Origin: an uncultured Bacilli bacterium
GTDB lineage: Bacteria > Bacillota_I > Bacilli_A > RFN20 > CAG-826
Length of the DNA: 57,266 nt
Assembly (NCBI GenBank): GCA_934168325.1
Contig: CAKPNG010000006.1
Coordinates: 1 to 57,266, forward strand
Direction of reading: 5' to 3'
Position numbers and translations under genes: made by a program. This document shows positions 34,855 to 44,517 of the stretch, one piece after another. Each line of letters opens with the position of its first letter. The first letter of the stretch is position 1. A model generated the notes under the pieces. It searched no databases, was not told the DNA's origin, and saw only the letters and a list, made by a program, of their open reading frames with translations.

Positions 34855-36198
34855 ATGAAAATACCAAAATATGTACTTTGCTTAGTCCCAATTCTATTTC
34901 TATCTTCTTGTGGGAAAGTAAATAACGATAATAATGAAGAAGGAACATATACCAAATTAAATAATGCCATTTCTAAATTAGATAATTTTACTGCAAAAGG
35001 CACTTTAGGAATTATGAATATAGAAAGTTCTAGTTCTAGTTCATCTTCTACCGAAGAAACTTACGAAACTAAAATAGAAATTTCTAAAGATTCCTATTAC
35101 TATGAAGAAAAAGATGAATTAACTAGCGAAACAATAGTTCAAGAATCATATTATAAAGACAAAGATGGTTATTTAAATCAAGATCAATTAGATTACGCAA
35201 CTAATAAAGTTTATACCACTTCATATAAAGCTGAATATGATAAGCAAATGAAGAATAATTTTATAGATCTTAAAGTTAAAAATTTAAAAGGAATTAAGGG
35301 ACAGCCAAATTGGTACGAATTATATAATTTAAATGAACTTGGTTTTTCTAGTTTCGATATATCTTATTTTTTAACAGGCTATGGCTATTTAAATGGTGGT
35401 GAAGAAAAATTAAGTTGTTCCCAATTTGCTTTGCATTTTGATGGAGAAGTTTTTGATCAATTTCAAATTTTATTAGAATATACTAGTGAAGAAAGTGAAG
35501 GATCAATTTACGCTTATCAATATCAATTTAAACTTCAGTTATCAAAATTCCAAACTACTTCTCCAAGTAAAATAAAAGCATATCAAGATGATGAAAATAG
35601 TGTTAAATTAACAGCAGCTTTAAATGAACTTCAAAGCCACCATTCTTATCAAGTAATTATTGATAATAAAACTGAGATTACAAATTATTATTATGATTTA
35701 AATAATAAAATTATTTATAGTGATTTTGTTAATTCATATACTTCTCAAAATGTCAATTTTTATGTAGCTTATAAAGAAGTCAATAATAAATTAATGATGT
35801 ATTATGTGAACATAGATACGCATGAAGTTTTCAAAGAATTTGATTTCAATTCATATTTCGGTACATCCAATATTGCATTTGATTATTTGCCTTTAATGTT
35901 TAACGGCGTAAATGGTGCTTGCTATAAATACGAAGGTAATAATAAATATACTACTTATTATCAAACATATGATTATATTTTAGCTTGTTTAATTCCAAGC
36001 GATGAAGGTGGCTTAACAAGTTCTAGTAAAGATAATTTCTCTTTATATTTAGATGATAATAATAAGTTCGATTATATTGAATTAACAACAACTTCATCTA
36101 CTGATTCAGGATCTTTATCAAATACCATAACAGCAATTAAATATAATAATTTTGATAAAGTTGTAATTCCAGATTACATATTAAATTTAGGAGAATAA
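34855..36198 (+). CDS. Lipoprotein (447 aa), function unknown
   Basis: The lipobox is LFLSSC (Cys near 19). A polyserine run of eight residues near 53-60 (IESSSSSSSSTEE) separates the N-terminal anchor region from a beta-rich body. No enzymatic motif is seen. The overall pattern, a conserved outward lipoprotein with Tyr/Asn/Ser-rich beta strands, is like the other surface lipoproteins here. SD GAGGG lies before ATG. It starts a three-gene lipoprotein operon (5-nt gap to the LRR protein, 3 nt more to the third). Confidence 0.7.
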   Translation: MKIPKYVLCLVPILFLSSCGKVNNDNNEEGTYTKLNNAISKLDNFTAKGTLGIMNIESSSSSSSSTEETYETKIEISKDSYYYEEKDELTSETIVQESYYKDKDGYLNQDQLDYATNKVYTTSYKAEYDKQMKNNFIDLKVKNLKGIKGQPNWYELYNLNELGFSSFDISYFLTGYGYLNGGEEKLSCSQFALHFDGEVFDQFQILLEYTSEESEGSIYAYQYQFKLQLSKFQTTSPSKIKAYQDDENSVKLTAALNELQSHHSYQVIIDNKTEITNYYYDLNNKIIYSDFVNSYTSQNVNFYVAYKEVNNKLMMYYVNIDTHEVFKEFDFNSYFGTSNIAFDYLPLMFNGVNGACYKYEGNNKYTTYYQTYDYILACLIPSDEGGLTSSSKDNFSLYLDDNNKFDYIELTTTSSTDSGSLSNTITAIKYNNFDKVVIPDYILNLGE

Positions 36199-36203
36199 TT
36201 ATT

Positions 36204-37823
36204 ATGAATAAAAAAGTTTTATCATTATGCTCGTTGTGCTTATTAAGTGGATTTATGACATCATGTAATAAAGAAACTTATACTAAAACTCAATATACTG
36301 ATGGTCTTCAATTTGAACTAAACGAGAAAAAAGATGGTTATATACTAACTGAAAATTTATCTAATGAAGAAGATATAATAATTCCTGAATTATATAAAGG
36401 CAAACCAGTAAGAGAAATTGCTGATGAAGTTTTTATGTTTAGTGAAATTAAATCTGTCGAACTTCCAAAAAGCTTAAGAAAAATTGGTAAAAAAGCTTTT
36501 TTTAATGTAGCTGGTCTTACTAAACTTGATATTCCGAATGGTATAACTACTATAGAAAGTGAAGCTTTCTTTTTGAATACTTCATTAAAAGAAATTGATA
36601 TTCCTTCTTCAGTTTCTTATATAGGCGAAAATGCATTTTCTCATGAATCTTCATTAATAAAATTTGTTGTTGATGAGAAAAATAAAACATATACTTCATT
36701 AAGCAATGTTTTATATAGTAAAGATTACTCAACATTAATTAATTATCCATTAGGGAGTAAGAATACTACTTATGATATAAATAAAGCTACAAAAACTATC
36801 AGTAGTTATGCATTTTATGGTTGTACTAATTTAACTTCAATTACAATTCCTAATAGTGTTGAAACAATTGAATATCGTGGATTAGCAGCTCTAAGTTCTT
36901 TAACGACTTTGACAATAGATTTAGATGAAAGTAATTTAAAAACAATCGGTGATTATGCTTTTAGTGAAAATTCATCTTTAACAAGTTTTAAACTTCCTAG
37001 TAAAGTTGAAACTATTGGCGAATATGCTTTTTATAAAGATCGCTCTTTAACTTCTTTTTCTTTTAATAATAACAATAATATTAAAGAAGTACCTAATGGC
37101 TTATTTAATTCTTGTGCAGGACTTACAGCCTTAATTTTACCAAATAATTTAACATCAATTGGTGATAAGGCATTTTATTCTTGTTCACAACTTAAAAAAT
37201 TAAGCATACCTGCTACTGTTACTAATATAGGAAGTTATGCTTTTTATGGAAATCATTCGATAACAAGTATTGAAATTCCTGAATCTATTACAACTATTAA
37301 AGAAGGATGCTTCTCAAGTTGTATTTCATTATCTAAATTTAATTTTCATAAAAATTTAGAAGTAATCGAAGATAAAGCTTTCTTAGGCTGTTCTTCATTT
37401 ACTACTTTAGATTTATCTAAAACAAAAATTAATAGTATTGGCACTAGTTCTTTTTATGGATTAACTTCGATAACAGCAATAGTATTTCCAACAACATTAA
37501 AAAATATTGGTGAAAAAGGATTTGATGGTGGAACTATCGCTAAAATAAAAAATCTAGAATTACCTGAAGGATTAGAAACTATTGGCGCATATGCATTTAA
37601 TAATTATCAAGTTCTTAATAGTGTTTATCTTCCTAAAACTATAAAAACTATAGGAAATTATATCTTTTTATCAGCTGGTTTTGATCAAAAATTAAGTTTT
37701 AAAATATATACTCCTTTATCTGAAATGCCAAGTGGAGTCAGCAAAAATTGGGTTAGACCAGAAATTTTAGAAAGAGTTCAATTTAATACTACTTTGGATC
37801 AATATCACACTTTAATAGGATAA
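36204..37823 (+). CDS. BspA-type leucine-rich-repeat lipoprotein
   Basis: A 539-aa lipoprotein with lipobox GFMTSC. From about residue 65 to 490 it is almost wholly LRR_5/BspA (TpLRR) repeats of about 23 residues with the pattern IG..AF..C..L..I.IP..V..I (examples IGKKAFFNVAGLTKLDIP and IGSYAFYGNHSITSIEIP). Such repeats make solenoids used in adhesion and surface contact by gut and oral bacteria and protists. It is the second gene of the lipoprotein operon. No anchoring domain other than the lipid is present. Confidence 0.9.
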   Translation: MNKKVLSLCSLCLLSGFMTSCNKETYTKTQYTDGLQFELNEKKDGYILTENLSNEEDIIIPELYKGKPVREIADEVFMFSEIKSVELPKSLRKIGKKAFFNVAGLTKLDIPNGITTIESEAFFLNTSLKEIDIPSSVSYIGENAFSHESSLIKFVVDEKNKTYTSLSNVLYSKDYSTLINYPLGSKNTTYDINKATKTISSYAFYGCTNLTSITIPNSVETIEYRGLAALSSLTTLTIDLDESNLKTIGDYAFSENSSLTSFKLPSKVETIGEYAFYKDRSLTSFSFNNNNNIKEVPNGLFNSCAGLTALILPNNLTSIGDKAFYSCSQLKKLSIPATVTNIGSYAFYGNHSITSIEIPESITTIKEGCFSSCISLSKFNFHKNLEVIEDKAFLGCSSFTTLDLSKTKINSIGTSSFYGLTSITAIVFPTTLKNIGEKGFDGGTIAKIKNLELPEGLETIGAYAFNNYQVLNSVYLPKTIKTIGNYIFLSAGFDQKLSFKIYTPLSEMPSGVSKNWVRPEILERVQFNTTLDQYHTLIG

Positions 37824-37826
37824 TAT

Positions 37827-39416
37827 ATGAAAGCTAGGTTTATTTTAACAGCATTAATACTTTGTAATTTTAGTTTAGTCAGTTGTAATAATACTCCAAG
37901 TCAAAAATATTCTATTTCAATTGACAATACCTATTTAGGAATTAATGAATATTTGCAAATCAATATTTCTATTAATAACAAAGAAATAACAAATTATAAT
38001 CTTTTTACTTTTGAAAGTTCAAATAATGATATTGCTACAGTTTCAAAAGCAGGTATTATAAAAGGAATTAGCTTAGGAAACGTAACTATCAAGGTTTCTT
38101 TAAAAGGCACTGATAAAGTATTAAAAGTTTTAGAATTAACAGTTGGCGAATCACTAAATGTTCAACAAGTTTTTAATAGATTTAAAAAAGCAAATAATTA
38201 CACAATTTCTTACGAAGGAAATCTCCTTTTAGATGAAAAAATTGAATTTAAAAACATTGAAAAAGTAACAAAAAATAATTATTATTTTTCTACAAATTCT
38301 GAAAAAATATTTAGAAACTACGGGGTTTCCACTTCTAATACGACGGTTTTTGAATATATTATTAAAGATAATAAAATTATAAATCCTACCTATAATCGTA
38401 GAGATTTTACGACTTTAAATAAGTTCGTTTATACCTTCCAGGAAAGTGGAAATTATTATGATAATTTAGCATTAACTAAAGATAATAAATATAATTTAAC
38501 TAATACTAAAGATGCAGATTTATTTAATAAATTATTATTCCAAAACATACTAGAAGATAAGCAATCTTTAATTCAATTCATGTTAAATAATTCTTCATCT
38601 ACTATATCATTGGAAATATTAAATAGTGCTCAGTTTAATCTATCAATTTATTTTAATGAATCAAATAATATTACAATGAAATTTCATGATTTAAATAAAA
38701 CATCTATTGACGAATTAAAGACATTCAATTATCAAGATATAAATTATCCTGATTCATATCAAGATATTCAAAATATAGCTAGTTATATATCTAATTATAA
38801 CTATTCTTACGATTTAGGTGGAACAGTTACATCTGATAATAAAAATATTAAAATAGGAACTATTAACTATACTTCTAATTATATTTACTATAATTATTCA
38901 GATGAATATCTAGTTGAATTAAGAAAAGAAAATAAAGATAGTTTTAGACATGGTTTTATTAATTTAAAAGATGGTGTTTATAAGTTCAATATGAATGATT
39001 CTAATAATATTACAATATTAGATAAATATATTACTGAAAATAATGAAACATTTAATAAATATTATGATTTTATCTTAACCCCAACCTATGTTTATAATTA
39101 TCTTAAGAATTTAAACAAATTATACTCATTTATTAATTATGATAGTGGTATGCTTGCTTCTTTTAGTGAGTATTGTTCTTTATCAAAAGAAGCTATCACA
39201 TTAGCTAGTGAAATTAATACTGAAGCTAGTGATTATAGTGTTGAATCTCTTGGTATTGCTTTTGGAATAAATTATTCAAATAGCGATATAAAAATTGCTT
39301 ATTCGCCATTAGTTAGTTTTAATGGTATAGCAATTCCTTCAAAATACAAAACTTATTATAATTTCAATAATTCTAATATCGTTGCAATTGATAATTATTT
39401 AAATTCAGTAAAATAA
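37827..39416 (+). CDS. Lipoprotein with N-terminal Big_2 (Ig-like) domain
   Basis: A 529-aa lipoprotein with lipobox FSLVSC (Cys near 20). Residues about 28-110 match the bacterial Ig-like Big_2 pattern (FESSNNDIATVSKAGIIKGI, then SLGNVTIKVS). The rest is Tyr/Asn-rich beta sequence with no motif I know. It starts 3 nt after the LRR gene and ends at a strong terminator, so it is the last gene of the lipoprotein operon. A surface role is likely; the ligand is unknown. Confidence 0.75.
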   Translation: MKARFILTALILCNFSLVSCNNTPSQKYSISIDNTYLGINEYLQINISINNKEITNYNLFTFESSNNDIATVSKAGIIKGISLGNVTIKVSLKGTDKVLKVLELTVGESLNVQQVFNRFKKANNYTISYEGNLLLDEKIEFKNIEKVTKNNYYFSTNSEKIFRNYGVSTSNTTVFEYIIKDNKIINPTYNRRDFTTLNKFVYTFQESGNYYDNLALTKDNKYNLTNTKDADLFNKLLFQNILEDKQSLIQFMLNNSSSTISLEILNSAQFNLSIYFNESNNITMKFHDLNKTSIDELKTFNYQDINYPDSYQDIQNIASYISNYNYSYDLGGTVTSDNKNIKIGTINYTSNYIYYNYSDEYLVELRKENKDSFRHGFINLKDGVYKFNMNDSNNITILDKYITENNETFNKYYDFILTPTYVYNYLKNLNKLYSFINYDSGMLASFSEYCSLSKEAITLASEINTEASDYSVESLGIAFGINYSNSDIKIAYSPLVSFNGIAIPSKYKTYYNFNNSNIVAIDNYLNSVK

Positions 39417-39475
39417 AAACTAGAAATTATAACTATTTTCTACTATGAAAGTTGTTATATTTCTAGTTTTTTAAT
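39417..39475. terminator. Bidirectional terminator
   Basis: AAAACTAGAAATtATAAC pairs with GTTATATTTCTAGTTTT (one bulge) around an A/T-rich loop, followed by a T run. It separates the convergent lipoprotein operon (plus) and the SPFH operon (minus). Confidence 0.85.
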
Positions 39476-39479
39476 TTAA

Positions 39480-40415
39480 TTACTTTTTAACAATTTCACT
39501 AACGCTAGATACTATAGAAGCTAGATTTGTAAGATCACTAGGGATGATTAATTTAGTAGCTTGTCCTTCAGCAACTTTTCCTAAAGCTTCATAAGATTTA
39601 AGTTTTAATACAGTTTCGTCGACTCCAGCTCTTTTTAAAGCTTCTAAGCCTTGAGCTTCAGCTTCACGAACTTTAATAATACCTTGTGCTTCTGCATCTT
39701 TTACAGCAATAATTGCTGCAGCATCACCTTCAGCATTTTTGATTTTCTTTTGTTTTTCAGCTTCAGCATTTAAAATAGCACTTTCTTTATTACCTTCAGC
39801 AATTAAAATAGCACTTTGTTTTTCACCTTCAGCTAATAATATTTTCTCTCTTTTTTCTCTTTCAGCACGCATTTGACGTTCCATTGCATCGCGAATATCT
39901 TTAGGAGGTAAAATATTTTTTAATTCAACACGATTTACTTTAATACCCCAAGGATCTGTTGCTTCATCCAAAATTGCTCTCATTTTAACGTTTATAACAT
40001 CTCTACTTGTTAATGTTTCATCTAAATCTAATTCACCAATTATATTTCTTAATGTTGTAGAACTTAAAAATTCAATAGCACTAATAGGATTTTCAACTCC
40101 GTATGCATATAGTTTTGGGTCTGTAACTTGATAAAATACGATAGTATCAATTTGCATAGTTACATTATCTTTAGTAATAACAGGTTGTGGATCAAAGTCC
40201 TTAACTTGTTCTTTTAATGAAACAACTTCAGCTACTCTATCAACAAAAGGAATAAGGAAATGCACACCAACACCCCAAGTTTTAACGTAGCCGCCAAATC
40301 TTTCAATAATATATTTATTAGTTTGCTTTACAATTCTAATGTTAGAAATAACAACTAATAACATTATAAATAAAAATACACCAAATACGATTAAGATAAT
40401 TGCCCATGGCTCCAT
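39480..40415 (-). CDS. SPFH/Band 7 membrane protein (stomatin/QmcA-like)
   Basis: A 311-aa stomatin/prohibitin/flotillin/HflK-C family protein. One N-terminal transmembrane segment (about residues 5-25) is followed by the Band 7 domain (about 25-190: IERFGGYVKTWGVGVHFLIPF, TIVFYQVTDP, LRNIIGELDLDETLTSRD). A long Ala/Glu-rich coiled coil (190-270, EAEKQKKIKNAEGDAAAI) lies before the C-terminal region. These proteins form large ring-like membrane assemblies. The partner NfeD is encoded just upstream (18-nt gap), the classic SPFH-NfeD pair. SD is AGGAGG. Confidence 0.93.
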   Translation of the reverse strand: MEPWAIILIVFGVFLFIMLLVVISNIRIVKQTNKYIIERFGGYVKTWGVGVHFLIPFVDRVAEVVSLKEQVKDFDPQPVITKDNVTMQIDTIVFYQVTDPKLYAYGVENPISAIEFLSSTTLRNIIGELDLDETLTSRDVINVKMRAILDEATDPWGIKVNRVELKNILPPKDIRDAMERQMRAEREKREKILLAEGEKQSAILIAEGNKESAILNAEAEKQKKIKNAEGDAAAIIAVKDAEAQGIIKVREAEAQGLEALKRAGVDETVLKLKSYEALGKVAEGQATKLIIPSDLTNLASIVSSVSEIVKK

Positions 40416-40433
40416 AATATGTTCCTCCTTATT

Positions 40434-40904
40434 TTAATCTATTTTTTTAACAATAATTTTATTACCGTTAATTGCAACAATTTTTATAATGTCACCTTCA
40501 TTAATTTCGATTGTTGGTTCAGATGACACTGCAGTCCACGTTACACCATTAATTATAATCTCACCATTATTTAATTCCGAGATTTTTTTAACTACTTTAG
40601 CCTTTTTTCCAATTAATTCTTCAATATTAGATTTTACCTCTTTTCTAGTTAACAATTTTGTTGTAAGAGGCCTTAAGCAGAATAATAAAAGTGCACTTGC
40701 CAAAACGAATGAAATTATTTCTCCCCAATATGGAATTCCTGGTATCCAAGATAAAATAAATGCTATAAATGCAGCGCCTGCAAACCATACAGATACTAAT
40801 TCAACAGTCAAAATTTCCACTAAAATTGCGATAATAAAGATTCCTAGCCAAACAAAAATCATATAATTTTCGATTGTCCAAGCGCTAGTTAATAAATTTA
40901 TCAT
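40434..40904 (-). CDS. NfeD-like membrane protein
   Basis: A short-form NfeD (156 aa). It has three to four transmembrane segments in residues 10-85 and a C-terminal OB-fold domain (about 95-155, ELIGKKAKVVKKISELNNGE, VTWTAVSSEPTIEINEGD). NfeD OB folds are known to work with SPFH proteins, and the next gene is one. SD AGGAGG lies before ATG 40904, 1 nt after the upstream 122-aa gene. It is the second gene of a three-gene operon. Confidence 0.9.
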   Translation of the reverse strand: MINLLTSAWTIENYMIFVWLGIFIIAILVEILTVELVSVWFAGAAFIAFILSWIPGIPYWGEIISFVLASALLLFCLRPLTTKLLTRKEVKSNIEELIGKKAKVVKKISELNNGEIIINGVTWTAVSSEPTIEINEGDIIKIVAINGNKIIVKKID

Positions 40905-40905
40905 A

Positions 40906-41274
40906 TTATATAACCTCCTTATCTAGATCAATTATAATAATGTCATTTTTTTCATCATAAGTTGAAGTAAATTTTTTATCATTAATATTGAAACGATAAT
41001 TTTCTATTAAATCATTAATTAATCCTTTATTAGTGATTCTACCATATGACTTATTTATACTTATTTTATAAATCGTGCCTTCATCAATAGCTCCAATATC
41101 AACAGCTTCATTACTAAGTGGCTGTACAATGATCTTTTTAAGATTACTATCAACACCAATTCTAACATAATTCGATTTGAAATATTGAAGTAATGCCATA
41201 TTAAAAGTTATGCAGTTATTTTGAAAGGATGCAAATCCTAATTTGTTTTTATGATTTAACCATTCAATTTTCAT
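40906..41274 (-). CDS. Hypothetical 122-aa protein upstream of nfeD
   Basis: A soluble protein without transmembrane segments. The N-terminal half (ITFNMALLQYFKSNYVRIGV, then KKIIVQPL) recalls small AbrB/SpoVT-like or other beta-rich proteins of Firmicutes, but I cannot assign a family. SD AGGAG lies before ATG. It is the first gene of the operon with nfeD and the SPFH gene, with 1-nt spacing to nfeD, so it may regulate or assist that membrane pair. That role is inferred from position only. Confidence 0.65.
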   Translation of the reverse strand: MKIEWLNHKNKLGFASFQNNCITFNMALLQYFKSNYVRIGVDSNLKKIIVQPLSNEAVDIGAIDEGTIYKISINKSYGRITNKGLINDLIENYRFNINDKKFTSTYDEKNDIIIIDLDKEVI

Positions 41275-41429
41275 CTTTTTTAATCTCCTATTAATAATTT
41301 ACAATATTCGCTATAATTTGTCTATTATTTTATATTATTTTTTATTATTTTTAAATATTTTTAATTTTTTATTATTTTTCTCTATTATTTTTGCTTCAAA
41401 TATAATAAAATATTCCCAAGGAGATACAT

Positions 41430-41954
41430 ATGACACCTGGAAGCAAATTAAAAGAAAAAAGAATATTAATGGGTTTATCAATTAAGGATTTAAGCACAAA
41501 GACTGACATTTCAGAATCTTTATTAGAAAATTATGAAGAAGATTTAGTTGAAATCAAAAACGAAGATTTAGTAAAAATAGCTAAGGCTCTTAATGTTAAT
41601 ATTGCCGAATTATTTAATAATACTTCATCTAATTCAGACAAAAACAACATTGATGAAGCATTTAATAAAATTATGAAATATTCAGATGAACGCAAAACTA
41701 AAGTAATACTTTTTGGTGGGGTCGCATTTTCATTTGTTTCTATACTTGAATTAATAGTTTCAAATATAATTTTAGCAATCTCTCAAAAAAATTTTATCGA
41801 GGGTAATCCATCACAAGACACTATAAACAATTTCAATAGTTTTATATTAGTACCAAAAATTGTTTTTAATGTTGTTGGTGCATTTATCTTAATTTTAGGA
41901 ATTGCATTAATAATTGTTGGCGCAACTAGAAGAAAGAAAGAAAAGCAAAAATAA
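41430..41954 (+). CDS. XRE-family regulator with two transmembrane segments
   Basis: A 174-aa protein. An XRE/Cro-type helix-turn-helix at residues about 6-62 (LKEKRILMGLSIKDLSTKTD and IAKALNVNIAELF) is followed by a charged linker and two hydrophobic segments (about 88-112 and 136-163). It ends in a basic tail (RRKKEKQK). It is thus a DNA-binding domain tethered to the membrane, possibly sensing envelope or lipid state. SD AAGGAG lies before ATG 41430 and a TATAAT-like -10 at about 41401. It is divergent from the SPFH/NfeD operon (155-nt gap), which could be its target. Confidence 0.87.
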   Translation: MTPGSKLKEKRILMGLSIKDLSTKTDISESLLENYEEDLVEIKNEDLVKIAKALNVNIAELFNNTSSNSDKNNIDEAFNKIMKYSDERKTKVILFGGVAFSFVSILELIVSNIILAISQKNFIEGNPSQDTINNFNSFILVPKIVFNVVGAFILILGIALIIVGATRRKKEKQK

Positions 41955-41980
41955 TATATATTATATTAATTCTGCTAGCT

Positions 41981-42014
41981 AAAAAAGTTCCACCTTATAA
42001 AGTGGAACTTTTTA
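41981..42014. terminator. Bidirectional terminator
   Basis: AAAAAGTTCCAC pairs with GTGGAACTTTTT around CTTATAAA. It serves the XRE gene (plus) and the sugar transport operon (minus). Confidence 0.9.
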
Positions 42015-42029
42015 TTTTAGATAGTCTAA

Positions 42030-44507
42030 TTAGTGTAATCTTATATCAAAATGATTTTCGTATAATTGACAATTATTAACATCAATTTTTAAGCGAATCT
42101 TTTCACCTTTTTTATAATCTTTATCACTTAAAACGTATAATGTATCGTGTATTGTTTCACATTTAACGAATTTCTTATTACCGTAGTCTACTTTATCAAC
42201 TACAGTTGCTTCAAGATCATTTTCATCATTAGAAATAGTATAAGCATCGTGGTTTATTTCAATCCTATAAATACTATTAAATGTATTTGATTGCAATGCT
42301 TGAATCATCTTATTTTCAATAGATTCACTACATTTAAAATAGAATCCATTATACATAAAGAATCCTTGGCGTTCAGAGAATTCAACATTACCTTGAAGTT
42401 TATTAAATTCTTCTAAAGTAGAAATATTAGTTTTTTCCTTGAGTTCTGCAAGGTTTTTCTCTTTAAAAGCGTTAAATTCATTTAAGGCTTCATGTTTAAG
42501 TTCTTTAGATTCGTTTAATAAAGCTTTATCGTGATTGTTGATAACTTTCTTAAATTCATCTAAATATGATTTTATTTCATTGATTCTTTCTTCAAAAGGA
42601 ACAGAAATAACTTTAGCTTTTTCATCTAATTTTGCTTTTTCTTCATTTGATAAGCCTAAAAGTCTATTTTTATTCTCATTGAATTTTGCTATACCTTCTT
42701 GATATTTTTTAGTAGCTTTAGCAATTTCTTCTTTTGCTTTATTTTTTACTTTAACTTTGCCATCTTTTCCAAGTTCACCTTTTTGTAATTGGAAAGCTTC
42801 TTCAGCCTTTATAATTGACAATTTTTCTTTATATTCTTTTTTAAGAATCTTAGGAATTTCTGGATCAATTCTTAATTCATTTAAAGCACTATTTTGTTCT
42901 TTAATAATAGTTTCAACTTGCTTGTTACAATCAGTAATAACAAATTTTTCATATGTCTTCTTAGAAGATTTTAATGTTGCTTGACTTGTAAAACCAACTA
43001 GAATACTATCACGTTCTTCTAATGGCTTTACTATTTCTTTACCATTTATACTCATTTCGATTCTAGTAAAATCAATAGCGATTTTTACTTTATCGCCAAC
43101 TTTATAATCTTTATCACCATAAGCAAAGAAAACACGATCATTAATTTTAAGATGAATTAATTTTTGTTCATTAATTTCTTCAATTAAAACAACTTCAGCA
43201 TTAATATCGCCATCAAAACTAATAGCATCACAAGGTAATAACATTTCTATATTATTAGCATTTTCTACTTTAATAGCTTCAGGTAAAGCAATCTTATTGC
43301 CTAATAAATCTAAAATGTTATCTTCAACACTTACATCAAATAAATTAACTTTAGGTAATCTAGGAGCGATTGATTCTTCTGTTTCTTTATCAAAGAAATG
43401 TAAATAATTAATATCGATAGCAGCATCAATAACATCACCTTGACTTAATTCTAATTTATTACTAAATGATTTAATAATAATTCTAGTATTAGATTCATCA
43501 TATCCATTACCTTCCATATCTAAATCACCATAAACTAAAGTTTCACTACCTAAGTCTTCAAAATGAGATACTTTAACTTTAATAATATTTTTACTCTTTT
43601 TAACCATTTCAGGATCAATAGAAATATGTTCACATCTAACACCTAAAACAACATCTTTATTACCATTAAAATAATTAGGCATTACTTTTAATAAAGAATT
43701 GAAAGGGATAGTTAATTTATCATCACAATCTTTAAAATTAATATTAACATTATCTTTATCTTTTAATAATGAAACATTAAAGAAATTCATTTGAGGAGTT
43801 CCAATAAATCCAGCGACAAACTTATTTTCAGGATAATTATATAAATTTTTAGGAGTATCGATTTGTTGAACTCTACCTAATTTCATAACAACAATTCTAC
43901 TACCCATAGTCATAGCTTCAACTTGATCATGAGTAACATAAATAAATGTTGTACCTAATTCTTTATGAATCTTAGAGATTTCACTTCTCATTTGAGTTCT
44001 TAATTTAGCATCAAGATTACTTAAAGGTTCATCAAGTAAGAATACTTTAGGATTTCTTAAAATAGCTCTACCTAAAGCAACACGTTGTCTTTGACCACCG
44101 CTCATTGCCTTTGGTTTACGATCTAAATAATCACTAATACCAAGTATTTTAGCAGCCCATAATATTTTTTCATGAATTTCAGCATCTGGAATATGTCTTA
44201 ATTTTAATCCAAAAGCCATATTATCATAAACAGTCATATGAGGATAAAGAGCATAGTTTTGGAAAACCATTGCGATATCTCTATCTTTAGGTTCAATATC
44301 ATTAACTAATGTATCCCCAATAAATAATTCACCAGCAGAAATATCTTCAAGTCCTGCTATCATTCTTAAAGTAGTCGATTTACCACATCCACTAGGTCCA
44401 ACAAAGACAATAAATTCTTTATCTTTGATCTCCATATTAAAATCACTAACAGCTTTAGTTCCATTTGGATAAACCTTGTACAAATGTTTTAAACTTAAAT
44501 TTGCCAT
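42030..44507 (-). CDS. Oversized MalK/MsmX-type ABC transporter ATPase
   Basis: An 825-aa ATPase; family members are usually about 370 aa. Residues 1-235 are a canonical NBD: Walker A GPSGCGKST near 38, signature MSGGQRQRVALGRAI near 135, Walker B VFLLDEP near 155 and the H-loop YVTHD. Residues about 236-370 are the normal TOBE lobes. The extra 450 residues hold a second TOBE-like unit (about 395-495, LKINDRVFFAYGDKDYKVGD), a 200-residue charged coiled coil (about 530-700) and a final unit (about 750-825) echoing the second (TLYVLSDKDYKKGEKIRLKI). Last gene of the malE-F-G-amylase operon. It energises maltodextrin import and may serve other importers, as MsmX does. The tail's role is unknown. 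Confidence 0.9.
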   Translation of the reverse strand: MANLSLKHLYKVYPNGTKAVSDFNMEIKDKEFIVFVGPSGCGKSTTLRMIAGLEDISAGELFIGDTLVNDIEPKDRDIAMVFQNYALYPHMTVYDNMAFGLKLRHIPDAEIHEKILWAAKILGISDYLDRKPKAMSGGQRQRVALGRAILRNPKVFLLDEPLSNLDAKLRTQMRSEISKIHKELGTTFIYVTHDQVEAMTMGSRIVVMKLGRVQQIDTPKNLYNYPENKFVAGFIGTPQMNFFNVSLLKDKDNVNINFKDCDDKLTIPFNSLLKVMPNYFNGNKDVVLGVRCEHISIDPEMVKKSKNIIKVKVSHFEDLGSETLVYGDLDMEGNGYDESNTRIIIKSFSNKLELSQGDVIDAAIDINYLHFFDKETEESIAPRLPKVNLFDVSVEDNILDLLGNKIALPEAIKVENANNIEMLLPCDAISFDGDINAEVVLIEEINEQKLIHLKINDRVFFAYGDKDYKVGDKVKIAIDFTRIEMSINGKEIVKPLEERDSILVGFTSQATLKSSKKTYEKFVITDCNKQVETIIKEQNSALNELRIDPEIPKILKKEYKEKLSIIKAEEAFQLQKGELGKDGKVKVKNKAKEEIAKATKKYQEGIAKFNENKNRLLGLSNEEKAKLDEKAKVISVPFEERINEIKSYLDEFKKVINNHDKALLNESKELKHEALNEFNAFKEKNLAELKEKTNISTLEEFNKLQGNVEFSERQGFFMYNGFYFKCSESIENKMIQALQSNTFNSIYRIEINHDAYTISNDENDLEATVVDKVDYGNKKFVKCETIHDTLYVLSDKDYKKGEKIRLKIDVNNCQLYENHFDIRLH

Positions 44508-44517
44508 ATATACACTC

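Noticed and set aside
40489..40866. 125-aa plus-strand open frame antisense to nfeD
   Set aside because: It overlaps a well-supported NfeD gene, shows no recognisable protein pattern and has no SD.
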